Assembly: GCF_001542405.1 (NCBI RefSeq)
Contig: NZ_LNCD01000003.1
Coordinates: 1 to 64,000 of the forward strand
From: Rhizobium altiplani
Lineage (GTDB): Bacteria; Pseudomonadota; Alphaproteobacteria; Rhizobiales; Rhizobiaceae
Direction of reading: 5' to 3'
DNA: 64,000 bases
In this document: in pieces, positions 7,226 to 16,136 of the stretch
How positions within the stretch are numbered: the stretch's first letter is position 1
Layout: each line of letters opens with the position of its first letter
Translations under genes and position numbers: made by a program
The notes under the pieces: generated by a model
The model's database searches: none
The model's input: only the letters and a program-made list of their open reading frames with translations
What the model was told of the DNA's origin: nothing

Positions 7226-8536
7226 TTATTCCTTTGGCCTGTTGTCGACGACCCGCTTTGCCTTGCCCTCGGATCGTGCGACTCCACCCGGGTCGCGAAT
7301 CTCGATCTTCGTGGTAACACCAACGACGCTCTTGATGTAGTGGGCAAGGGATTTTGCCGAGGAGGCGCGTGCAATTTCGTCCGCAGCCTCAGGCGTGCAC
7401 TCGACATGAACCGTCATCTGGTCCATGCGACCGGCGCGGCTGAGCTCGATCTGGAAGTGCGGAGCAAGCCCCTGACACTTCAGAATCTGCTCCTCGATCT
7501 GGGTCGGGAAGACGTTGACACCGCGAAGGATCATCATGTCGTCGGAGCGGCCGGTGATCTTTTCGATACGCCGCATGGAGCGGGCCGTACCCGGCAGCAG
7601 CCGCGTCAGGTCGCGCGTGCGGTAACGGATGATCGGCAGGCCTTCCTTGGTCAGCGTCGTGAAGACGAGCTCGCCCATTTCACCATCGGGAAGAACCTCG
7701 CCCGTCGCCGGGTCGATGATTTCAGGATAGAAATGGTCTTCCCAGATGTGCAGCCCGTCCTTGGTCTCGACGCACTCACTGGCAACGCCGGGGCCCATGA
7801 CTTCGGAGAGGCCATAGATATCGACCGCATGCATGTCGAACGACTGCTCGATTTCCTGACGCATCGCGTTCGTCCAGGGCTCGGCGCCGAAGATGCCGAC
7901 CGCCAGCGAGCTCTCGCGCGGGTCGATGCCCTGTCTGTGGAACTCGTCGAGGATCGAAAGCATATAGGATGGCGTCACCATGATGATGCGCGGCCGGAAA
8001 TCCTGTATCAACGTGACCTGACGTTCTGTCATGCCGCCCGACATCGGCACGACGGTACAGCCAAGCCGTTCGGCGCCGTAGTGGGCGCCAAGGCCACCCG
8101 TGAAGAGACCGTAGCCGTAGGCGACGTGGACCATGTCTCCAGGCCGGCCACCGGCAGCACGGATCGAGCGCGCCACCATATCTGCCCAGACGTCGATGTC
8201 CTTCTGCGTATAGCCGACGACCGTCGGCTTGCCTGTGGTGCCCGAAGATCCGTGGATGCGCGTCAGCTTCTCGCGCGGCACGGCAAACATGCCAAAGGGA
8301 TAGGTATCGCGAAGATCCTTCTTGGTCGTGAAGGGGAACTTTGCGAGATCGGCCAGCGACTTCAGATCCGAGGGATGGACGCCCGCTTCGTCGAAACGCG
8401 CACGGTAGAAGGGCGAATTCTCATAGGCATGGCTCAGTGACCATTTCATCCGGTCAAGCTGAAGTGCTGCAATCTCGTCACGCGATGCTGTTTCTATCGC
8501 TTCGAGGTCGCCGGGGCGGGGTGAAAGGTCTTCCAT
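7226..8536 (-). CDS. paaK: Phenylacetate-CoA ligase
   Basis: A 436-residue AMP-forming enzyme that activates phenylacetate to phenylacetyl-CoA, the committed first step. Motifs are the P-loop HGSSGTTGKPTVVGYT, YGLSEVMGPGVASEC and the C-terminal YRTRDLTRLLPGTARSMRRIEKITGRSDDMMILRGVNVFP. The ATG at 8536 follows GGAGGAG at a good distance; the frame is open further upstream but without family similarity. It sits 35 bases after paaI and matches the usual PaaK length. Confidence 0.95.
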   Translation of the reverse strand: MEDLSPRPGDLEAIETASRDEIAALQLDRMKWSLSHAYENSPFYRARFDEAGVHPSDLKSLADLAKFPFTTKKDLRDTYPFGMFAVPREKLTRIHGSSGTTGKPTVVGYTQKDIDVWADMVARSIRAAGGRPGDMVHVAYGYGLFTGGLGAHYGAERLGCTVVPMSGGMTERQVTLIQDFRPRIIMVTPSYMLSILDEFHRQGIDPRESSLAVGIFGAEPWTNAMRQEIEQSFDMHAVDIYGLSEVMGPGVASECVETKDGLHIWEDHFYPEIIDPATGEVLPDGEMGELVFTTLTKEGLPIIRYRTRDLTRLLPGTARSMRRIEKITGRSDDMMILRGVNVFPTQIEEQILKCQGLAPHFQIELSRAGRMDQMTVHVECTPEAADEIARASSAKSLAHYIKSVVGVTTKIEIRDPGGVARSEGKAKRVVDNRPKE

Positions 8537-8571
8537 GTCTGTCTCTCCTCCGAGATGAATGACCGGCGGCT

Positions 8572-9021
8572 TTACGCCTCTTCCGGCAAAAGGGTGCCCT
8601 TGACGGTGCGCGAATGGCCACGGAACTCGGCAATGTGCTCGCCGTTCTGATTGGTCACGTTGATATCGTAGATGCCGCCACGTCCGCGCCGGGAAACCTC
8701 CCGCGCGGTTGCCGTCAAGCGGTCGCCGGCAAAGGCCGGTGCGATGTAGGTAACCGAGCAATGCTGCGCGACGGCCCGCTGATTGTAGGTGTTGCAGGCA
8801 AAGGCAAAGGCGGAATCGGCCAGCGCGAAGATGTATCCGCCGTGGCAGGTCCCATGGCCGTTGGTCATCTCCGGCTTGATGACCATCGAAATGACCGCCA
8901 TGCCGGGCGCCACACGTTCCATCGCCATGCCAAGATGACGGGAGGCATTGTCGTCGCGCCACATGGCGTCTGCGCAGGCGTTCGCAAGCTCCTGGGCCAT
9001 GAGAATGATCCTGTCGGTCAT
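8572..9021 (-). CDS. paaI: Hydroxyphenylacetyl-CoA thioesterase
   Basis: A 149-residue hotdog-fold thioesterase. PaaI hydrolyses ring-hydroxylated phenylacetyl-CoA derivatives that would trap CoA, a rescue step of the pathway. The family motif NGHGTCHGGYIFALADSAFAFACN is complete, with the active-site aspartate in ALADSA. Its ATG overlaps the paaG stop by four bases, so it is translationally coupled. Confidence 0.93.
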   Translation of the reverse strand: MTDRIILMAQELANACADAMWRDDNASRHLGMAMERVAPGMAVISMVIKPEMTNGHGTCHGGYIFALADSAFAFACNTYNQRAVAQHCSVTYIAPAFAGDRLTATAREVSRRGRGGIYDINVTNQNGEHIAEFRGHSRTVKGTLLPEEA

Positions 9022-9812
9022 TGTCCCTTGAACTCCGGCTTGCGCTTTTCCAGGAAGGCGGCAACGCCCTCGGCATAGTCGGCACTGCGTCCAGCTTCGC
9101 GCTGCAGATCGCGTTCAAGCTCAAGCTGCTCGTCGAGCGAATTGGTCGCCGCTGCCTGGATCGCGCGCTTGGTCATGCCGAGACCCTTTGTCGGTCCGGC
9201 AGCAAGTTTGGTGGCAAGGGTCCTGGCTTCATCGAGGAGTGCCGCATCGTCGACCGTCTTCCAGATCAGCCCCCAGCTTGCCGCCGTTTCCGCGTCGAGC
9301 GGCTCGGCGGTCAGTGCCAGCGCCTTGGCGCGCGCTTCGCCAAGCAGCCGCGGCAGGCTCCAGGTGCCGCCGGAATCGGGTACGAGGCCGATCTTGGCAA
9401 AGGCCTGAATGAACCGCGCCGAGCGCGCCGCCAGAGTGATATCGCATGCAAGCGCGATATTGGCGCCCGCACCCGCGGCAACGCCGTTGACGGCACAGAT
9501 GACGGGCTTTTCCAGTGTCCTGATCAGCCGGATCAGCGGGTTGTAGAAAAGCTCGATCGTGCGTCCGAGGTCCGGGGCCGCCCCACCCTTGCGCGGATCG
9601 CGGTCGCCGAGGTCCTGCCCCGCGCAGAAGCCGCGACCGGCGCCGGTCAGAAGCACAGCCCGAACGGATGCATCCTGATGCGCACGTTCGAAGCCTGCCC
9701 TGAGCGCCAGGTGCATTTCTTCATTGAAGGCGTTGAGCTTGTCTGGACGGTTGAGCGTCAACGTAAGGACGCCATCGGCAAATGCCGATTGGACGGTGTC
9801 GGATTCGGACAT
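9018..9812 (-). CDS. paaG: Ring 1,2-epoxyphenylacetyl-CoA isomerase
   Basis: A 264-residue crotonase-fold protein. PaaG converts the ring 1,2-epoxide of phenylacetyl-CoA to the oxepin form and later shifts a double bond. The oxyanion-hole regions (GAGRGFCAGQDLGDRDPRKGG and NGVAAGAGANIALACD) and the PaaG signature LVPDSGGTWSLPRLLG with its catalytic aspartate are present. The start at 9812 has GGAGGAAAC directly upstream; an in-frame start at 9863 falls on the promoter/operator. First gene of the leftward operon. Confidence 0.93.
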   Translation of the reverse strand: MSESDTVQSAFADGVLTLTLNRPDKLNAFNEEMHLALRAGFERAHQDASVRAVLLTGAGRGFCAGQDLGDRDPRKGGAAPDLGRTIELFYNPLIRLIRTLEKPVICAVNGVAAGAGANIALACDITLAARSARFIQAFAKIGLVPDSGGTWSLPRLLGEARAKALALTAEPLDAETAASWGLIWKTVDDAALLDEARTLATKLAAGPTKGLGMTKRAIQAAATNSLDEQLELERDLQREAGRSADYAEGVAAFLEKRKPEFKGQ

Positions 9813-9868
9813 GTTTCCTCCAGTTCCGCCAGGATCGGGCGGTTCATGAAAAAACTCTTGCATAAACC

Positions 9869-9880
9869 GACCGGCCGGTC
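9869..9880 (+). promoter_or_regulatory. Palindromic operator in the divergent paa promoter
   Basis: Perfect 12-bp palindrome GACCGGCCGGTC in the 102-base gap between paaG and the PaaN gene. TTGCAT at 9858-9863 and TATAAAT at 9884-9890 flank it on the plus strand, and TTGACC on the minus strand overlaps it, so a bound repressor would block both promoters. TetR-type PaaR sites with CCGACCGGTCGG-like cores are known in other proteobacteria, which supports assignment to the linked TetR gene. Binding itself is inference. Confidence 0.65.
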
Positions 9881-9914
9881 AATTATAAATCCACAGCATG
9901 AGAGGAACATGTGA

Positions 9915-11573
9915 ATGGATGCCCTTTTCGACCGCCACCAGCCAACCCTTGCCGCAGCCCTGAAGGCTGCGCAGGAACGCGGTTATTGGTCGGCCTATCC
10001 TGAAATCCCAAGCGGCAAGATCTATGGCGAAACAGCCAAGGACGATGGCCTGGCATCCTACAAGATCAGGCTCGGCAAGCCTTTCGACTTGCCTGGCCAT
10101 CCCGAGACGACGAATGTCGGCGCGGAAGTCTCGCCATTTGGCCCGACGCTCGCCATCACCTATCCGGCTGCAGATGCAGACACGCTGATCGCCGCCTCAC
10201 AGGCTGCGGCACCCGCATGGGCGGATGCGGCGGCAAAGACCCGCGTCGGCATCTGCCTCGAAGTTCTGGCCCGCCTCAATCGCATCAGCTTCGAAATCGC
10301 CAATGCCGTCATGCACACGACGGGACAGGCCTTTGCCATGGCATTCCAGGCTGGCGGACCGCATGCACAAGACCGCGGCCTCGAAGCCGTTGCTTATGCC
10401 TTCGCGGAGATGACCCGCACGCCGGCTCAGGCCATCTGGACCAAACCGCAGGGCAAGGCCGAGCCGATCGTTCTGGAAAAACACTGGCGTATCCTGCCGC
10501 GTGGGATCTCGCTGGTGATTGGCTGCCAGACATTTCCGACCTGGAACAGCTATCCAGGCCTGTTTGCCAGCCTCGCGACCGGCAACACCGTCATCGTCAA
10601 GCCGCATCCGGGCGCAATCCTGCCATTGGCGATCACGGTTTCGGTCATTCGCCAGGTGCTTGCCGAAGAGGGATTTGACGCCAATATCGCACTGCTGGCA
10701 GCCGATGCGCCGGGCGCCGAAATCACCCGCGATCTCGTTGAGAACAATGCGGTGCAGCTTATCGACTACACCGGCTCGAACAGCTTCGGCGATTGGGTGC
10801 GCAAGCATGCCGGAGACGCTCAGGTCTACACCGAAGAGGCTGGTGTCAATTCGATAGTCGTTGCCGGCACCGACGACTTTGCCGGCATGTGTGCCAACAT
10901 CGCCTTTTCTCTCTCGCTCTACAGCGGCCAGATGTGCACCGCCCCCCAGAACATCTTCGTTCCAAGGAGCGGCATTAAGACCGATGAGGGCCACAAGAGC
11001 TTCGACGACGTGGCAAAGGCAATTGCCGCTGCCATCGACGACCTTCTTGGCGATCCGGCACGCGCCGCGGGAGTCTGTGGCGCGATTGCCAACCCGGCTA
11101 CTCTATCGCGCATCGAGACCGCCCGCAGCCTCGGAACGCTCATTCGCGACTCTGCCCCGGTCACGACAGGCGATGCACGCACGGCAACGCCCCTCGTCCT
11201 TGCCGTCGATGCCGACAAGACGGATGCGCATGAGGAAGAGCGCTTCGGTCCGATCACCTTCATCGTCGCTGTTGCGGATGTTGGCGAGGGCATTGAAAAG
11301 GCGACAAGCCTCGCCCGTCGCAAGGGTGCGATCACCGCTGCACTTTATGACACCGACAGCAGCCGCATCGACGCTGCTGTCGACGCCTTCGCCAGGGCCG
11401 GCGTCAATCTCTCGATCAATCTGACCGGCGGCATCTTCGTCAATCAGAGTGCTGCGTTCAGTGATTTCCACGTCACCGGCGCCAACCCGGCCGGCAATGC
11501 CAGCCTGACAGACGCGGCCTTCGTGGCCAACCGCTTCCGAACCGTCATGTGGCGCCGTCCGAAGGCGGCGTGA
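9915..11573 (+). CDS. paaN: PaaN-type aldehyde dehydrogenase of phenylacetate degradation
   Basis: A 552-residue aldehyde dehydrogenase-fold protein resembling the PaaN family. It probably oxidises the semialdehyde formed after ring opening. Seen: the NAD-fold region (GISLVIGCQTFPTWNSYPGLFASLATGNTVIVKPH), the glutamate in YTEEAGVNS and the nucleophile in LYSGQMCTAPQNIF (Cys about residue 341). Unlike PaaZ it has no C-terminal MaoC-like hydratase domain, so oxepin-ring hydrolysis must be done by another protein. Start ATG at 9915, preceded by GAGAGGAAC. First gene of the rightward operon under the PaaR-like operator. Confidence 0.85.
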   Translation: MDALFDRHQPTLAAALKAAQERGYWSAYPEIPSGKIYGETAKDDGLASYKIRLGKPFDLPGHPETTNVGAEVSPFGPTLAITYPAADADTLIAASQAAAPAWADAAAKTRVGICLEVLARLNRISFEIANAVMHTTGQAFAMAFQAGGPHAQDRGLEAVAYAFAEMTRTPAQAIWTKPQGKAEPIVLEKHWRILPRGISLVIGCQTFPTWNSYPGLFASLATGNTVIVKPHPGAILPLAITVSVIRQVLAEEGFDANIALLAADAPGAEITRDLVENNAVQLIDYTGSNSFGDWVRKHAGDAQVYTEEAGVNSIVVAGTDDFAGMCANIAFSLSLYSGQMCTAPQNIFVPRSGIKTDEGHKSFDDVAKAIAAAIDDLLGDPARAAGVCGAIANPATLSRIETARSLGTLIRDSAPVTTGDARTATPLVLAVDADKTDAHEEERFGPITFIVAVADVGEGIEKATSLARRKGAITAALYDTDSSRIDAAVDAFARAGVNLSINLTGGIFVNQSAAFSDFHVTGANPAGNASLTDAAFVANRFRTVMWRRPKAA

Positions 11574-11614
11574 CGACTTTGACCTAACCTTTGTTCTCTT
11601 GGGAGGAGACTGAC

Positions 11615-12763
11615 ATGAAATTTGCGATGACCACCGCGCTCGCGGGTTCGCTTGCGCTCGGGCTTGGCTTTGCCGGCGAAGCCCTTGCCGACATCCGCAT
11701 CGGAGCGACTGTCTCGGAAACAGGACCCGCCTCGTTCCTTGGCGACCCTGAAGCCAAGACGCTGAAGCTCCTGGTCGATGAGATCAATGCGGCAGGCGGC
11801 GTTCTCGGTGAGAAGCTCGAGCTCGTCATCTACGACGATGGCGGCGATCCGAACAAGGCACGCACCTTCGCAACGCGTCTGGTCGAGGACGACGAAGTCA
11901 CCGCGGTCATTGGCGGCACCACCACCGGCACCTCGATGGCGATCATCCCGGTTGCCGAAGATGCCGAGATCCCATTCATCTCGCTTGCTGGCGCCATCGA
12001 AATCGTCGACCCGGTAAAACCCTACACCTTCAAGACGCCGCATACCGATCGCATGGCCTGCGCAAAGATCTTCGACGACATGAAGAAGAAGGGCTTCACG
12101 AAGATCGGCATGATCTCCGGCTCCGACGGCTTCGGCGCCTCCATGCACAAGCAGTGCCTGGCCATCGTTGGCGACTATGGCATTGAAGTGGTTGCAGACG
12201 AAACCTATGGGCCGAGCGATGCGGACATGACCCCGCAGCTCACCAACATCAAGAACACGTCAGGCGTGCAGGCAATCCTCAACCCGGGCTTCGGCCAGGG
12301 TCCGGCAATCGTCACCCGCAACTACGCACAGCTCGCCGTCGGTCTGCCGCTCTATCAGTCGCATGGTGTCGCCTCCAACGGCTTCATCGATCTGGCTGGC
12401 GCAAGTGCGGCCGAAGGCATTCGCCTGCCGGGTACTGCCCTGCTGGTGGCCGACCTCCTGCCAGAAAACGATCCGCAGCGCGCGGTCGTTGCCGCCTACA
12501 AGAAGAGCTTCGAAACAGCGACGGGCAAGCCGGTATCGACCTTCGGTGGCTACGCGCATGACGCGCTGCGCATCCTCGTCGACGCAATCAACCGTGCGGG
12601 CAAAGCCGATCCCGCAGCCATTCGCGAAGCCATTGAGCAGACGAAGGGCCTCGTCGGAACCACCGGAACCGTCACCATGACGGCTGACGATCACCTCGGC
12701 CTCGATCTCACGGCCTTCCGCATGCTGGAGATCCGTGACGGTAGCTGGAAGATCGTCGACTAA
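11615..12763 (+). CDS. Branched-chain-amino-acid-type ABC substrate-binding protein
   Basis: A 382-residue periplasmic binding protein of the LivJ/LivK type (type I fold), with a signal peptide (residues 1-25, ALAGSLALGLGFAGEALA) and then IRIGATVSETGPASFLG. The start at 11615 follows GGGAGGAGAC. Its place between the PaaN gene and fatty-acyl-type enzymes suggests that the ligand is phenylacetate or a related aromatic acid; this is inference from context. It leads a complete five-gene importer. Confidence 0.87.
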   Translation: MKFAMTTALAGSLALGLGFAGEALADIRIGATVSETGPASFLGDPEAKTLKLLVDEINAAGGVLGEKLELVIYDDGGDPNKARTFATRLVEDDEVTAVIGGTTTGTSMAIIPVAEDAEIPFISLAGAIEIVDPVKPYTFKTPHTDRMACAKIFDDMKKKGFTKIGMISGSDGFGASMHKQCLAIVGDYGIEVVADETYGPSDADMTPQLTNIKNTSGVQAILNPGFGQGPAIVTRNYAQLAVGLPLYQSHGVASNGFIDLAGASAAEGIRLPGTALLVADLLPENDPQRAVVAAYKKSFETATGKPVSTFGGYAHDALRILVDAINRAGKADPAAIREAIEQTKGLVGTTGTVTMTADDHLGLDLTAFRMLEIRDGSWKIVD

Positions 12764-12780
12764 GTGCTGAGCCGTGCTTT

Positions 12781-12801
12781 CGGGAGCGCGTGGCGCTCCC
12801 G
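12781..12801 (+). promoter_or_regulatory. Perfect hairpin between binding-protein and permease genes
   Basis: Nine-base stem CGGGAGCGC / GCGCTCCCG with a three-base loop, 17 bases after the stop of the binding-protein gene and 29 before the permease start. There is no T-run after it, so it is more likely a mRNA 3'-end stabiliser than a full terminator. This would keep binding-protein mRNA in excess over permease mRNA, a usual arrangement in ABC importer operons. Confidence 0.65.
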
Positions 12802-12830
12802 ATCAGGCGCGGTGCAAAGGGAGGCAGCCA

Positions 12831-13703
12831 ATGGCCGAGTTCATGCAATTTCTGCTGTCCGGGGTGACGGTCGGTGCGGTCTACGCGCTGGTGGCCCTCG
12901 GCTTCACCATCATCTACAACGCATCCGATGTCGTGAACTTCGCCCAGGGCGAATTCGTCATGCTCGGCGGCATGATCACCGTCTTTTCCTATCAGGCGGG
13001 CATTCCACTGCCGCTGGCGGCAATCCTTGCCATTCTCGTGACGGCGGCGATCGGGGTCGCGCTCAACAAGCTCGCCATCGAGCCCGCGCGCGGTGCCCCC
13101 GTGGTGTCCCTGATCATCATCACGATTGGCGCCTCGATCTTCATCCGCGGCCTGACGCAGATCGCCTTCGACAAGCAATTGCATCGCTTCCCCGCCTTTT
13201 CGGGTGATACGCCGATCGCAATCGGCGGCGCGACGATCCTGCCGCAGAGCCTGTGGGTCGTCGCCGGCGCGCTCATGGTCTTCATTGGCCTCTGGCTGTT
13301 CTTCACCAAGACGCTCACCGGCCGCGCGGTGCTGGCGACAGCCAATAACCGCATTGCCGCGCAACTGGTCGGCATCAACACGCGCTACATCATGACGCTG
13401 AGCTTCGCGCTTTCGGCCGCGATCGGCGCCTTGGCAGGTGTGCTCGTCACGCCGATCACGCTGACCAGCTATGATGTCGGCATCTCGCTGGCGCTCAAGG
13501 GCTTTGCCGCCGCCATGCTGGGCGGGATGGGCAACCCCAAGGGAGCACTCGTGGGCGGCCTGCTTCTCGGTGTCCTCGAGGCAATGACCGCCGGCTACAT
13601 AAGCTCACAATACAAGGACGCGGCTGCCTTCATCGTGATCCTTGCCGTCCTCTTCGCCATGCCGCAGGGCATCTTCGGCCGCAAAGTCACGGATCGGGTA
13701 TGA
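12831..13703 (+). CDS. ABC importer permease, LivH type
   Basis: A 290-residue inner-membrane permease with about eight helices, beginning MAEFMQFLLSGVTVGAVYALVALGFTIIYNASDVVNFAQGEF, the classic LivH start. The conserved cytoplasmic loop (GRAVLATANNRIAAQLVGINTRY) contacts the ATPases. Start ATG at 12831 after GGGAGGCAGCC; an upstream in-frame start at 12774 would lie within the hairpin. It overlaps the next gene by four bases. Confidence 0.9.
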   Translation: MAEFMQFLLSGVTVGAVYALVALGFTIIYNASDVVNFAQGEFVMLGGMITVFSYQAGIPLPLAAILAILVTAAIGVALNKLAIEPARGAPVVSLIIITIGASIFIRGLTQIAFDKQLHRFPAFSGDTPIAIGGATILPQSLWVVAGALMVFIGLWLFFTKTLTGRAVLATANNRIAAQLVGINTRYIMTLSFALSAAIGALAGVLVTPITLTSYDVGISLALKGFAAAMLGGMGNPKGALVGGLLLGVLEAMTAGYISSQYKDAAAFIVILAVLFAMPQGIFGRKVTDRV

Positions 13704-14662
13704 CGATGAAGCTCTCCTCGAAAACCACCACGCTGCTTGTGCTGACGCTCGTCGTCGTCGCCCTGCCCTTCCTGTTTCCCTCCTCCTACTATTTCCGCGT
13801 CGGCTCGCTGATCTTCGTCAACGGACTTGCGGTGACGGGTCTTGTCATCCTCACCGGATATGCAGGCCAGATCAGCCTCGGCCATGCCGGCTTCGTCGGG
13901 ATCGGCGGCTACAGCTGTGCGCTTGCGCCTCTCCACATCGGCCTGCATCCAGCCCTCGCCGTCATCCTTGGCGCCGTGCTCTCCGCGCTTGTCGCCTGGC
14001 TGGTCGGACGGCCTATCCTGCGGCTGAAGGGATACTACCTGGCCGTCGCCAGTCTCGGGCTTGGAGCGCTGGTTGCCATGGTGCTTGCCAATGAAGCGGG
14101 ATTGACCGGTGGTCCTGACGGCATTGCCGTTGCCGACCTCGGATTGCGGCCGCTCCTGAAGTCACTCGGTCTCGACATGTCGAACCCGGTCTTCTGGTAT
14201 GCCTTTACAGGTCTCATCATGCTGATCGGCGCCTGGCTCGCACTCAACCTCTTTCACAGCCCGACCGGGCGTGCGCTGCGCGCCCTTCATGGCTCGGAGG
14301 TCGCTGCCCGCACCGTCGGCGTCGATGTCGCGAAATACAAGCTGAGGGCCTTCGTGATCTCCGCCGTCTACGCGTCGGTCGCCGGTTCCCTGCTGGCGCT
14401 GCAGAACAAGTTCATCACCCCGGATGTTGCCGGCTACATGCATTCGATCGAGCTCGTCACCATGGCGGTTCTCGGTGGTGCGGGTTCTGTCGTCGGCGCG
14501 ATCCTCGGGGCCGCCATCCTGACGACGCTGCCTCAGGTCCTGACCGTCTTTCAGGAATATGAGCAGCTCGTGCTCGGCCTCATCATGATGCTCGTGATGA
14601 TCTTCATGCGCGACGGCCTGCTTCCGAGCCTTGCGCGCCTGATCAGAGGGAGGGGAGAATGA
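13700..14662 (+). CDS. ABC importer permease, LivM type
   Basis: A 320-residue second permease of the LivM family. It has the typical GYAGQISLGHAGFVGIGGY motif near residue 55, the EAA-like loop GRALRALHGSEVAARTVGVDVAKYKLRAFVISA and about nine membrane helices. It overlaps livH and livG homologues by four bases on both sides, so the set is one transcript. Confidence 0.9.
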   Translation: MTMKLSSKTTTLLVLTLVVVALPFLFPSSYYFRVGSLIFVNGLAVTGLVILTGYAGQISLGHAGFVGIGGYSCALAPLHIGLHPALAVILGAVLSALVAWLVGRPILRLKGYYLAVASLGLGALVAMVLANEAGLTGGPDGIAVADLGLRPLLKSLGLDMSNPVFWYAFTGLIMLIGAWLALNLFHSPTGRALRALHGSEVAARTVGVDVAKYKLRAFVISAVYASVAGSLLALQNKFITPDVAGYMHSIELVTMAVLGGAGSVVGAILGAAILTTLPQVLTVFQEYEQLVLGLIMMLVMIFMRDGLLPSLARLIRGRGE

Positions 14663-15444
14663 GCCTGCTTCAAGTCGAAGGCCTCGGGATCGACTTTGGC
14701 GGCCTGCGCGCCGTCAATGATGTGAGCTTTTCCCTGAAGGCCGGCGAAATCGTCTCGGTGATCGGACCGAACGGCGCCGGCAAGACGACCCTCTTCAACA
14801 TGATTTCGGGCGTCTACCTGCCCGGCCGCGGGCGAATCCTGCTCGCAGGGGAGGATGTCACCGGCCTCGGGCCGCATCTGCTCGCCGAACGCGGTCTCTC
14901 CCGCACGTTCCAGAACCTGCAGATATTCCAGACAATGACGGTGCTGGAGAATGTCACCGTCGGTCATCACCTGCACGAACGGGGATCCATTCTCGCCGAT
15001 CTCCTGGGTCTCCCGGGCTCGCGCCTGAGAAGCCAGGCCTCGGAAGCCGGAGCCCGCGAACTGCTTAAGCGTGTTGGCCTTGCCCAGGCAGCCGAGAGAA
15101 CCGCGGGCTCCTTGTCCTACGGCGCGCTGAAACGGCTGGAGATCGCCCGCGCGCTTGCCTTGCAACCACGCGTGCTGCTTCTCGACGAGCCGGCAGCCGG
15201 CTGCAATGCCGTGGAAACGGAGGAGATCGATCACCTGATCGCCGAGGTCGCGGCAGAGGGCGTCTCCATCCTGCTTGTGGAGCATGACATGAAGATGGTG
15301 ATGCGCATTTCGAACCATATCGTGGTGCTCGATCACGGCGAGAAGATCGCAGAAGGAGAACCGGCAGCGGTCGCCCGCAACCCGCGGGTCATCGAAGCCT
15401 ATCTTGGCGCGCAAGCGGTGGAGGCGGCTGATGTTGACGGTTGA
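14659..15444 (+). CDS. ABC importer ATPase, LivG type
   Basis: A 261-residue ABC ATPase: Walker [11 protein letters not shown]-loop FQNLQIF, LivG-type insert ([16 protein letters not shown]), a signature region read as [15 protein letters not shown], Walker [13 protein letters not shown] and H-loop [10 protein letters not shown]. The signature reads YGALKR where the family usually has YGQQRR, so the Gln is replaced. PAAGCN also differs from the usual PAAGLN. Coupled to livM and livF homologues. Confidence 0.9.
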   Translation: MSLLQVEGLGIDFGGLRAVNDVSFSLKAGEIVSVIGPNGAGKTTLFNMISGVYLPGRGRILLAGEDVTGLGPHLLAERGLSRTFQNLQIFQTMTVLENVTVGHHLHERGSILADLLGLPGSRLRSQASEAGARELLKRVGLAQAAERTAGSLSYGALKRLEIARALALQPRVLLLDEPAAGCNAVETEEIDHLIAEVAAEGVSILLVEHDMKMVMRISNHIVVLDHGEKIAEGEPAAVARNPRVIEAYLGAQAVEAADVDG

Positions 15445-16132
15445 AGGATTGCGCTCCCGCTATGGCCGCATCGAGGTTCTGCACGGCATTGATCTTGAGG
15501 TCGGCTCCGGCGAAATCGTCACCGTGGTGGGGGCGAACGGCGCTGGCAAGACGACGCTTCTGCGTTGCCTTTCCGGCATACAGCCGGTGTCATCAGGTTC
15601 CATTGTGTTTCGCGGCGAGAGCCTGAACAGTGTTCCAGCCTATCGCCGCCCGGCGCGCGGCCTCGCGCAATCGCCTGAGGGACGGCAGATCTTCACGAAC
15701 CTCTCCGTCGAGGAAAATCTGCGTCTCGGCGCCTTCCTTTTCTCCGACGACAAGGTCGAACGGGACATGGAGGAAGCATTCGTCATGTTCCCGGTGCTGC
15801 GCGAAAAACGCAATCTGGCGGCCGGGGGCCTGTCCGGCGGTCAGCAGCAGATGCTTGCGATTGCGCGTGCCCTGATGGCGCGCCCCTCCTGTCTTCTGCT
15901 CGACGAGCCAAGCATGGGACTGGCGCCGATCCTCGTCGCCCAGATCTTCGAGGTGGTGAAAGGCCTGCGTGCGCTCAACGTCACTGTGCTCCTCGTCGAA
16001 CAGAACGCCTTTGGCGCACTGTCGATTGCCGACCGCGGCTATGTGATGGAGACCGGCCGTATTACAATGTCGGGACCAGCTAAGGACCTGATTGCCGACG
16101 AACGAATTCGCGAAGCCTATCTGGGAATTTGA
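15431..16132 (+). CDS. ABC importer ATPase, LivF type
   Basis: A 233-residue ABC ATPase: Walker [13 protein letters not shown], LivF-type SPEGRQIFTNLSVEENLRLGA, signature LSGGQQQMLAIARALM, Walker B LLLDEPSMGLAP. The ATG at 15431 lies 14 bases inside the end of the preceding ATPase gene and follows GGAGG. It completes the importer. Confidence 0.92.
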   Translation: MLTVEGLRSRYGRIEVLHGIDLEVGSGEIVTVVGANGAGKTTLLRCLSGIQPVSSGSIVFRGESLNSVPAYRRPARGLAQSPEGRQIFTNLSVEENLRLGAFLFSDDKVERDMEEAFVMFPVLREKRNLAAGGLSGGQQQMLAIARALMARPSCLLLDEPSMGLAPILVAQIFEVVKGLRALNVTVLLVEQNAFGALSIADRGYVMETGRITMSGPAKDLIADERIREAYLGI

Positions 16133-16136
16133 CATT

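Noticed and set aside
7220..8440. 406-codon rightward frame opposite paaK
   Set aside because: Mirror of paaK codon structure; Arg/Asp/His-rich with no domain. PaaK motifs on the other strand are complete.
9915..11573. paaZ as the name of the aldehyde dehydrogenase gene
   Set aside because: The MaoC-like hydratase domain of PaaZ is missing and the sequence resembles the shorter PaaN family.
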